DNA of 5,737 bases, taken from assembly GCA_026386995.1 (NCBI GenBank), contig JAPLMO010000012.1, positions 1 to 5,737 of the forward strand. Direction: 5' to 3'. The DNA comes from Planctomycetota bacterium (GTDB taxonomy: Bacteria; Planctomycetota; Phycisphaerae; FEN-1346). The notes under the pieces are model-generated. The model did not search any database and had not been told where the DNA came from. It saw only the letters and a program-made list of their open reading frames with translations. This document shows, one piece after another, positions 1 through 4,365 of the stretch (position 1 is the stretch's first letter; each line of letters starts with the position of its first letter). The position numbers and the translations under genes are program-made.

Positions 1-135
1 ACGCCAAGCGAGGACCGACGGAGGACTGACGGTCGAGTGCCTATGAAATGCCGGCGAGGAAATTCGTGACGGCGACCTGAAAAAGGCTCCGCCCTCACAC
101 GGGGGGCCACGCAAAGATCAAATTGATCACAGGCT
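1..135. other. No gene recognised; leading non-coding stretch
   Basis: No frame here gives a recognisable protein or a convincing start with a ribosome site. The only structure I see is a short near-palindrome at 116-128, with arms GATCAA and TTGATC around one central A. The stretch may be the tail of something outside the window. Confidence 0.4.
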
Positions 136-222
136 CTCAGCGGAGGTGCCGTTGAGGCCCGTTTCACGGGCCTTCCCCCCGCGAAGCGGGGCTTAGCCTC
201 GGCCTTCAGGCCGAGGTAGCGG
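136..222 (+). repeat. 87-bp structured repeat, copy 1 (three hairpins)
   Basis: This segment is identical over 87 bp to 256-342. It contains three consecutive hairpins. Stem A is 155-161 with 167-173 (arms AGGCCCG and CGGGCCT, loop TTTCA). Stem B is 177-182 with 186-191 (CCCCGC and GCGGGG, loop GAA). Stem C is 197-204 with 209-216 (CCTCGGCC and GGCCGAGG, loop TTCA). The linker between B and C is CTTAG. Compact GC-rich hairpins in series fit a REP-type or other dispersed palindromic repeat, or a structured RNA. No reading frame in it looks like protein. Confidence 0.8.
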
Positions 223-255
223 CATTTTGCGGGAGCGTGAGTAAATGGCACAGTG

Positions 256-342
256 CTCAGCGGAGGTGCCGTTGAGGCCCGTTTCACGGGCCTTCCCCCC
301 GCGAAGCGGGGCTTAGCCTCGGCCTTCAGGCCGAGGTAGCGG
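256..342 (+). repeat. 87-bp structured repeat, copy 2 (three hairpins)
   Basis: This is a perfect copy of 136-222, offset by exactly 120 bp, in the same orientation. The 33-bp spacer between the copies (223-255) is unique in the window and has no hairpin. Identity ends sharply on both sides: T135 against G255 upstream and C223 against T343 downstream. That points to a recent duplication or to a defined element boundary. Confidence 0.8.
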
Positions 343-374
343 TGCCAGCAGCCCCTCCCTCTGTTCTTCTTTGA

Positions 375-445
375 GCCCGCTTTAGCGGGCGATTGAACCC
401 TCGGCCGCCGTCGGCATCAGCGCTGAGACGCCCGCTAAAGCGGGC
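375..445. repeat. Inverted pair of GCCCGC hairpins
   Basis: Hairpin 375-390 has arms GCCCGC and GCGGGC with loop TTTA. Hairpin 430-445 is its exact reverse complement (loop TAAA). The two 16-bp hairpins therefore form an inverted pair around a 39-bp centre. Their arm-plus-TTTA style resembles stems A and C of the neighbouring 87-bp repeats, so they probably belong to the same repeat class. Confidence 0.65.
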
Positions 446-482
446 TGGCGCATGAGGAAGGAAAGGGGTCTCGCCGTGCCTA

Positions 483-552
483 CCCCGACCTAAAAGGTCG
501 GGGCTAAGCGCCGCTTCGCGGCGGGAAGCCAGCCTAGGCGGGCTACCAGGCT
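483..552 (-). repeat. Diverged inverted copy of the hairpin repeat
   Basis: Read on the minus strand this matches the B-C part of the 87-bp repeats. Stem C is 483-490 with 496-503 (CCCCGACC and GGTCGGGG). Stem B is 509-514 with 518-523 (CGCCGC and GCGGCG). The linkers are conserved: minus-strand CTTAG at 508-504 and CTTCC at 528-524. So is the GAA loop. The stem bases differ from the 87-bp copies but stay paired. A weaker third stem, AGCCT at 531-535 with AGGCT at 548-552, may stand for stem A. Preserved pairing implies selection on structure or hairpin-dependent spread. Confidence 0.65.
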
Positions 553-561
553 TGCCGAAAT

Positions 562-873
562 GTGGGTAAAGACAAAGGCGTGAGCCCTGGGCTACCATCT
601 ATCCTGCCTTCGGCACTCAAAGCCCGCCGTTTCAACGACCTCCGCGCCGCCAACCAGAAGGCCGGGCTATCACGGACCTGCCTCGATTGCCGCCACACGT
701 TCGGCAGCCAACTGGCGATGAAGGGAGAGGGCCTGTACAAGATTGCCACGCTGATGGAAAACTCGCCGGAGACATGCAGGAGGCACTACGCGGCGATTAT
801 CCCTGAAGAACTCGCAACCTCCGTCGAGTTCGGTAAGGGAACCCCATCTCACGCGCACCTACTGCACGCATAA
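562..873 (+). pseudogene. Tyrosine recombinase/integrase, C-terminal remnant
   Basis: The open frame gives 103 residues, and those from about 601 to 829 look like the C-terminal catalytic region of a phage-type tyrosine recombinase (site-specific DNA strand exchange). Visible marks are LDCRHTFGSQLA, with the box II arginine in the RHTF block, then the helix LYKIATLMENSP, then RRHYAA with the probable nucleophilic tyrosine, then PEEL. The usual glycine before NSP is replaced by glutamate. A complete enzyme is roughly 300-400 residues. The N-terminal DNA-binding part and the box I arginine are missing, and the frame upstream runs straight into the hairpin repeats ending near 552. The GTG at 562 is only the first available start. 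I infer a dead remnant of an integrated element. Confidence 0.7.
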
Positions 874-903
874 GGACCCGATCCTTACCCTTTCGATCAA
901 GCC

Positions 904-2007
904 TTACTTCTTCAGGGCGACTGCCCTTTTGAAATCTCTTTCCATTTCCTTCCTGCCCAATGCCCCATACCTTCTGCACGTGCCAAGCACATTGTCCCAA
1001 TACCGCTTCTCTTCCTCAGGCAGTTCCGGGTCCAATCCAGGCCCAATGTTCATTAGATGCTCCTGCATCTCCAATGTCTGCAGCACTATCCCCGTGCACA
1101 GCCGATCTTTTCCGCGAGTAACAGCCGGAACCCATTGAACGCCCCCATTCTCGCCCACGGCCGTAAGATCTCTTCCAGCCTGCCGAAAGATCTTTCCTAT
1201 CCCCCGACTCGCGTTTTGGCTGTGCGACCTCACATACTCCGTCTCGTACATGCCCCTCATATTCTCCATCTCCAACTGCATTGGATACAATGCCTGATAT
1301 AGCTCTGTCCCCTCAAGAAGAAACGGCTGCTTAATCAACGGCAAAAGCTTACGCTCCATCCCCGGTTCCATCTCGTAAGACGTACCGATTCCCTCCCTGC
1401 AATTAAAGCCCTTCCTGGGATAGGGAAACCCCAGCCGCCGCGCAAAAAGAAACTGCATGGACACGTTGAAGAAGATCACGTCATTGATAAGCAACGAAAA
1501 GCAGCTCGGGCAAAATGTAAATCCCGGCGTATTACACCCTACTATCGTAAGCCCCCTGCGGTCGTAGTCGGCCCGATATATGCCTACCATACGGTCATGG
1601 ATTCCAATTCTATTTTCAATATAGAACTTCGGCACGATCCCCCAGAAATTCTTGTCAAGGTAAACAAGGCCAAGCCACATTCCAATTCGAACCTTGTCAA
1701 GCCAGTCCAACAGCACACCGAAATCCCCTTCCCCGAGTGCTCCCTGGCCGAGTACAGTCTGCACAACTCCCTTCGCGTTGCTCTCGAGTACACCGAAACG
1801 CTCATTGCACTCCGAACAAGACGGAAACGTCAGCTGGTCAAATGCAAACTTCCTAAACCGAAGTTCTTCCTCGGTTCCCTCCTTGTCGATTCCAAAAGTA
1901 ACCCGACGTTTTGGATCACCCGTAAGCGCAATCAGCCATTGCGGAATAACATGTTCCTTGGTCTTGCCTACTGGTCGCTTTCCGCAGAATACACATACTT
2001 TCTTCAT
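904..2007 (-). CDS. HNH-type zinc-cysteine protein, putative endonuclease
   Basis: The protein is 367 residues from the ATG at 2007, which gives an N-terminus just ahead of the first zinc cysteines. In-frame alternatives are ATG at 2016, GTG at 2022 and TTG at 2031; no ideal ribosome site decides between them. Residues 5-8 are CVFC, then EHVIPQWL at 18-25, then CSECN at 64-68 followed by ERFGVLESN. This C-x2-C, EH, C-x2-CN layout is typical of HNH-family nuclease folds, which cut DNA with a metal held by His/Asn. The remaining 290 residues are longer than a minimal HNH domain. They include a second cysteine pair (CPSC, about 166-169) and a hydrophobic block near 171-190, and I do not recognise them as a named domain. 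The gene stands alone, has lower GC than the arsenic genes and lies beside an integrase remnant, so it was probably acquired. Roles in defence or element maintenance are possible but unproven. Confidence 0.7.
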   Translation of the reverse strand: MKKVCVFCGKRPVGKTKEHVIPQWLIALTGDPKRRVTFGIDKEGTEEELRFRKFAFDQLTFPSCSECNERFGVLESNAKGVVQTVLGQGALGEGDFGVLLDWLDKVRIGMWLGLVYLDKNFWGIVPKFYIENRIGIHDRMVGIYRADYDRRGLTIVGCNTPGFTFCPSCFSLLINDVIFFNVSMQFLFARRLGFPYPRKGFNCREGIGTSYEMEPGMERKLLPLIKQPFLLEGTELYQALYPMQLEMENMRGMYETEYVRSHSQNASRGIGKIFRQAGRDLTAVGENGGVQWVPAVTRGKDRLCTGIVLQTLEMQEHLMNIGPGLDPELPEEEKRYWDNVLGTCRRYGALGRKEMERDFKRAVALKK

Positions 2008-2050
2008 GTGTTCCATCCCCACTCGGACCAATCTTCATTCTGCCCCCCAT

Positions 2051-2059
2051 CTTATATTA
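2051..2059 (-). promoter_or_regulatory. Possible -10 region for the HNH gene
   Basis: Read on the minus strand, this short AT-rich patch gives TAATAT (2059-2054), overlapped by TATAAG (2056-2051), about 47 nt before the chosen ATG. I see no good -35 hexamer at the right distance. It is the best promoter candidate in the gap, but weak. Confidence 0.2.
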
Positions 2060-2166
2060 TTCAACCCCTATTCAGTCCACTGCATTCCTTGTCCGTCCTC
2101 GACGCAGCCTCCCACGGCGGACTTGCGTAACCGGGGAGTTTGTAAGGTGGAGCATCTTCGCCCATC

Positions 2167-2223
2167 CGGCGGGTCATGGCGTCAACGCCACCCGCCGCGA
2201 TTGCTCATAGGCGATCACCTCCT
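2167..2223 (-). promoter_or_regulatory. Orphan Shine-Dalgarno, nine-codon ORF and hairpin
   Basis: On the minus strand AGGAGGTGATC (2223-2213) matches the anti-Shine-Dalgarno complement over 11 bases. It stands 9 nt before an ATG at 2208, counted from AGGAGG. That start opens a nine-codon frame (MSNRGGWR, stop at 2182-2184). The end of the frame overlaps a strong hairpin at 2167-2197: outer arms CGGCGGGT and ACCCGCCG, inner arms GGCG and CGCC, with a 3-nt bulge. It could be a leader-peptide and hairpin arrangement upstream of the HNH gene, or the surviving start of a lost gene. The GTG inside the Shine-Dalgarno opens another short frame (stop 14 codons later). Confidence 0.3.
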
Positions 2224-2262
2224 CTCGGATTGACCGGACCATCCCGCCGACATCAACGACAG

Positions 2263-2295
2263 TTTCAGGTTTCAAGTTTCAAGTTTGAAGTTAAC
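2263..2295 (+). repeat. 7-bp-period array 1 (TTTCAAG type)
   Basis: Units in order are TTTCAGG, TTTCAAG, TTTCAAG, TTTGAAG and a terminal TTAAC. The strict 7-bp phase with one-base variants is the mark of a degenerate heptanucleotide array. Comparable short heptanucleotide arrays are known between genes in some environmental bacterial genomes; their function is not established. Confidence 0.75.
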
Positions 2296-2316
2296 AGGAA
2301 GAAAAGACAGTTTGGT

Positions 2317-2380
2317 GCCGCGCGCAAGGCACTGCGCGGCCGTGCCCCTGCATCCCGCGGCAGTGCCGCGGGCTTGTTTT
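2317..2380 (+). terminator. Two GC hairpins, the second terminator-like, with no gene upstream
   Basis: The first hairpin pairs GCCGCGC at 2317-2323 with GCGCGGC at 2334-2340. The second pairs CCCGCGGCA at 2354-2362 with TGCCGCGGG at 2364-2372 and is followed directly by CTTGTTTT (2373-2380). That is the form of a rho-independent terminator on the plus strand. No plus-strand gene lies upstream within 1.4 kb, so it is either a relic or another palindromic repeat. Further small hairpins follow up to 2425. Confidence 0.35.
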
Positions 2381-2425
2381 CCCGGTTCCCGGTTGCCGGG
2401 CCTGCCCGCCAGGCCTAAGGGCGGG

Positions 2426-2467
2426 TTTCAAGTTCAAAGTTCCAGGTTCAAAGTTCAAAGTTAACGA
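2426..2467 (+). repeat. 7-bp-period array 2 (TTCAAAG type)
   Basis: Units are TTTCAAG, TTCAAAG, TTCCAGG, TTCAAAG, TTCAAAG and TTAACGA, all in 7-bp phase. Like array 1 it ends in AGTTAAC. The two arrays may be copies of one element that now bracket the GC-rich hairpin block at 2296-2425. Confidence 0.75.
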
Positions 2468-2532
2468 CCAAGGACAGGCAGTTCCAAAGTCTGCTTTGCG
2501 TGAGATCGCCTGCCGTTGCCGTTGTTGAGTTT

Positions 2533-2567
2533 TTCACTCTGCATTCTGCACTCTGCACTCTTCACTT
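2533..2567 (+). repeat. 7-bp-period array 3 (TGCACTC type)
   Basis: Units are TTCACTC, TGCATTC, TGCACTC, TGCACTC and TTCACTT. The period matches arrays 1 and 2 but the unit sequence differs, so it is a second heptamer family in the same gap. Confidence 0.75.
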
Positions 2568-2704
2568 CGGTTGCCGCTTCTCGCCCGATCCGCGTTCGGA
2601 GTTTAACCCAAACGCCCCGCCGTTGGCCGAATCCCGACCTCATGCCTCAAGTACGCCTGCCAAAATGGCAGTCCCCGCGGCCACGAGGGGGGCGAATCAC
2701 CCGA

Positions 2705-2777
2705 AATCAGGGACAGCGCCAGACTCCGCCGACCCCCTGACCCCGCCCGGCGAAACCGCTTGGCGCTGTCCCTGATT
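2705..2777. repeat. 17-bp perfect inverted repeat (AATCAGGGACAG type)
   Basis: The left arm AATCAGGGACAGCGCCA (2705-2721) is the exact reverse complement of the right arm at 2761-2777, with a 39-nt interior. A related partial TGTCCC motif follows at 2817-2822. Arms of this GGGACAG/CTGTCCC type resemble palindromic repeats that I associate with REP-associated Y1 transposases; that link is from memory, not tested. No transposase gene is inside. The right arm is followed by ATTATTTT, so it could also act as a plus-strand terminator. Confidence 0.6.
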
Positions 2778-2828
2778 ATTTTGGGGGCGCCGGAAGGGGT
2801 GTCGGAAAATCCCAACTGTCCCGGTAGG

Positions 2829-2847
2829 ATATACTATAGTATATAAT
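2829..2847 (+). promoter_or_regulatory. 16-bp perfect palindrome overlapping a consensus -10
   Basis: ATATACTATAGTATAT at 2829-2844 is a perfect palindrome. The consensus -10 hexamer TATAAT lies at 2842-2847, sharing 3 bases with it. No good -35 is seen 16-18 nt upstream. A palindrome over a -10 is the layout of a repressor operator, but no clear gene starts downstream on the plus strand. Confidence 0.35.
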
Positions 2848-2895
2848 CGCAGGTGGTCAAAACCGCTCTGCGGGGTGCAAAAAGGTATCAAGTTC

Positions 2896-2935
2896 CGATC
2901 AAAAACGGTCAAAAGTGATCAAAAACGATCAGATT
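2896..2935 (+). repeat. 10-bp tandem repeat of GATCAAAAA type, four units
   Basis: The four consecutive 10-bp units are CGATCAAAAA, CGGTCAAAAG, TGATCAAAAA and CGATCAGATT. A related GGTCAAAA occurs at 2855-2862. A-tracts repeated at about one helical turn are expected to bend DNA. The array also resembles the iterated binding sites of a replication or regulatory protein, but I see no initiator gene nearby. Confidence 0.6.
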
Positions 2936-2960
2936 TAGTGTTACCCATCTTACCAAACGG

Positions 2961-3000
2961 CCAAAAAACCGCATTGGCGCTAGCGCCAAGGGGGTTTTGG
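2961..3000. repeat. Perfect palindrome inside a longer imperfect hairpin
   Basis: TTGGCGCTAGCGCCAA at 2974-2989 is a perfect 16-bp palindrome. Outside it CCAAAAAACC (2961-2970) can pair with GGTTTTGG (2993-3000) if two A residues bulge, giving an imperfect hairpin about 40 bp long. There is no clean T-run, so I do not call it a terminator. A further 12-bp palindrome TACTTTAAAGTA lies at 3072-3083. The rest of 2821-3085 is AT-rich and without a recognisable gene. Confidence 0.5.
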
Positions 3001-3085
3001 ATCCCGCGCGGCGTAAAAAACGCCCGATTTTGCCCTCCGGTGTATACTAAAGTGAACGCGATACAATTCGCTACTTTAAAGTAAA

Positions 3086-3236
3086 GGCCGGAACCCGCCA
3101 GAGGGGGGCAGGCCGGGAAACCGGGGAAAGCACGACAGCAGGCTTCGGGGCACGGGGGCCGGGGGGCGGTGAATCTCCACACACGTCGCCGCATAGAGAA
3201 TCGGCGTTTCCGCTCCGGCAAGGTGATGGAGTTCAC
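3086..3236. other. G-rich non-coding stretch, no gene recognised
   Basis: The plus strand has many G-runs, including GGGG at 3147-3150, GGGGG at 3154-3158 and GGGGGG at 3161-3166. The plus frame of the gene remnant downstream stays open through part of this stretch, but I cannot recognise family sequence in it. The 5' part of that gene may lie here in degraded form. Confidence 0.35.
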
Positions 3237-3657
3237 ACGCCCGCCACAGTAGCCCGCCTCGCGGGGGCTGTCAATGCGTATGCGGCAAGTAGGGTCTGGA
3301 CGCGCCCGGACGACAAGAAGGACTTGCTGGATTTAGAAGTGAGCCGCCAGAGTCGCGGCCGCGCCCTGCGGATCATGGACTCACTGATCAAGGCATGGGA
3401 ATCGCGCGGCGGCACGGTTATCATTGCGCAGAGCCGGTATGATGCGACGAAGTGGTGTTCGTATTTCGGCATCGGCGAGGACCGGGTTGCGATAACCCTG
3501 GTGGAGAAGAAGCAGTTGTGCCTGGTTCCTCGACCAGACGGCCCTGGGAACGCGAGTGGAAGTGCACGGGGCAATTGGCGTTGCGTCTTGACCACAGATA
3601 TGGCGACAATCTCCGCGCCACATGGGCAGATGGGAAGCAACAACGCCGGCTGGAGAA
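3237..3657 (+). pseudogene. Frameshifted, truncated remnant of an uncharacterised protein
   Basis: Two plus-strand frames each carry part of one protein. The first, to about 3510, reads LDLEVSRQSRGRALRIMDSL, IKAWESRGGTV and later GEDRVAITLVEKKQ. The second, shifted by one position and running from about 3536 to 3657, reads RPWEREWKCTGQLALRLD, HRYGDNLRATWADGKQQ and RRLEK. I recall a family of unnamed bacterial proteins that carry blocks of the type RALRIMDALIKALEARG, then VEK, then YDYVPTGRLALRI, then WSDGKRQRLE in that order. The two pieces here fit it. The reading frame therefore breaks between about 3510 and 3536. Family resemblance stops near 3657, just before the arsenic-operon terminator candidate, and the N-terminal half is not recognisable. 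The in-frame TTG at 3324 is not a convincing start. Its function is unknown; I infer a decayed gene. Confidence 0.6.
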
Positions 3658-3685
3658 AAGTGGTCTGCACCACGCCACGTGGTGC
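3656..3685 (-). terminator. Probable terminator of the arsenic operon
   Basis: On the minus strand an 8-bp perfect stem, GCACCACG with CGTGGTGC around a 3-nt loop (3685-3667), begins 15 nt after the TGA at 3701. A TTTT run follows at 3659-3656, but 7 nt beyond the stem, which is farther than ideal. Its place right after the downstream TGA, not after the early TAA, agrees with 3701 being the original gene end. Confidence 0.35.
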
Positions 3686-3700
3686 GGGAGGTCACTTGCC

Positions 3701-3850
3701 TCAGCCAAACCCCGTGCCTTTGACGGTGAACTTCAGGGACCCGGCGGGGAGTTTCAGGCTCTTCTCGGCAGCGGCGCCGACGTCGGCCCACACGGCCTTG
3801 CCGCGGTAGGCGACCGCGCCGGCCGAGTCTATCAAAAAGGGCGTAGGCGT
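3701..3850 (-). pseudogene. Displaced C-terminal end of the redoxin lipoprotein
   Basis: Directly after the TAA at 3851-3853, in the same frame, 49 more codons run to a TGA at 3701-3703. They begin TPTPFLIDSAGAVAYRGK and end VKGTGFG. A TP-x-x-FLID sequence is the cis-proline strand of thioredoxin-fold proteins, which normally follows the segment ending AWAVT seen just before the TAA; G-T-P is common at this point. The tail would complete the final beta strands and helix. It has no start codon of its own, so it is made only if the TAA is absent, read through or a sequencing error. Confidence 0.75.
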
Positions 3851-4363
3851 TTACGTGACAGCCCACGCCTTCAGAGCGGCCCTGCCCGTGTCATAGATGA
3901 CCGGTATGCCCACCTGCCGCTGCGCGTAGAATCGCTCGACGGTCGCCTGGGGTTCGCCGACGTTCAGGAGCAGGCTCGGGATATCATACTTCGCGAGGAC
4001 GGAGGCAACGCTCGACATTTCTCTGATGGCGGTGGCGCTGAACGGACAGTTCGTGTCGACGAAGACTACCAGAAGCCCCTTCGGCCCCATGCGGTCGCGC
4101 AGAGACCGTACGGTGCCATCGAGGTCCGGGAGGCGCGTTTCGTCGAGGAGTTTCGACGCGTCAACCGCCGCCGCGCCGGGCGTTGCCGCCGCCGGCCCTT
4201 GGTTTGTAGTCGGGCTGACCGCCGCAGGCGCCGGCGACGTGGGCGCCGGCGACGGGGGCGCGTTCTCGGCGGACTGGCACCCAACGGCAAGCATCGCCAC
4301 AAGGGCGGCAGCCGTCAGCAAAGCGGCCTGCGAGAACCGACACTGTTTTCGACGTGATGTCAT
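3851..4363 (-). CDS. Redoxin-domain lipoprotein, interrupted by in-frame TAA
   Basis: The readable product is 170 residues. Start ATG at 4363 is chosen for its AGGAGG ribosome site (4377-4372, 8 nt away); an upstream in-frame ATG at 4447 would lie deep inside arsM. Residues 11-28 are a hydrophobic signal segment ending LAVG, with C29 as probable lipidation site. A Pro/Ala/Thr/Ser-rich linker runs to about 66. From about 78 there is a thioredoxin/peroxiredoxin-like domain: LPDLDGTVRSL, then a strand GLLVVFVDTNCPFS with C106 as sole candidate redox cysteine (NCPFS in place of CxxC), then helix and strand to KAWAVT. The stop cuts the fold before its cis-proline strand. Being third in an arsenic operon suggests extracytoplasmic redox work linked to arsenic or oxidative stress; that role is inferred. 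Without the missing 50 codons the product is probably misfolded. Confidence 0.75.
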   Translation of the reverse strand: MTSRRKQCRFSQAALLTAAALVAMLAVGCQSAENAPPSPAPTSPAPAAVSPTTNQGPAAATPGAAAVDASKLLDETRLPDLDGTVRSLRDRMGPKGLLVVFVDTNCPFSATAIREMSSVASVLAKYDIPSLLLNVGEPQATVERFYAQRQVGIPVIYDTGRAALKAWAVT

Positions 4364-4365
4364 GG

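Noticed and set aside
151..222. Integron attC site
   Set aside because: GTTGAGG does not fit the attC core GTTRRRY, there is no matching RYYYAAC, and the recombinase remnant lacks IntI features.
136..342. CRISPR-like repeat and spacer pattern
   Set aside because: There are only two copies, the 87-bp repeat is too long, the single spacer is 33 bp and no cas gene is present.
326..598. 90-codon minus-strand open frame across the hairpin repeats
   Set aside because: It is a translation of palindromic repeat DNA, with low-complexity Arg/Gly/Pro/Ala content, and it overlaps the integrase remnant without a ribosome site.
832..889. Terminator for the HNH gene (TAAGGA 871-876 with TCCTTA 882-887)
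   Set aside because: The stem is only 6 bp with no T-run on the minus strand, and it competes with an alternative pairing of 832-838 with 883-889.
2213..2223. Fragment of a 16S rRNA 3' end on the plus strand
   Set aside because: The match to the anti-Shine-Dalgarno is only 11 bases and flanking bases do not continue as 16S; a ribosome site on the minus strand explains it better.
1597..2233. Plus-strand open frames opposite the HNH gene
   Set aside because: They are antisense shadows of a gene with clear zinc-cysteine motifs, and their products show no family features.
2919..3236. 105-codon minus-strand open frame
   Set aside because: It runs through palindromes, the A-tract array and G-runs, with no recognisable domain and no ribosome site.
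3851..3853. Programmed readthrough or codon reassignment of TAA
   Set aside because: TAA is also the normal stop of the HNH gene, and there is no recoding element I recognise; a mutation or base error is simpler.
3381..3866. Minus-strand open frames over the redoxin tail and the gene remnant
   Set aside because: They are Arg-rich shadows; the true redoxin tail is in the frame that continues after the TAA.
3660..4357. Rest of the long plus-strand open frame that begins within the gene remnant
   Set aside because: Beyond about 3657 it is antisense to the redoxin gene; only the part before that carries family sequence.
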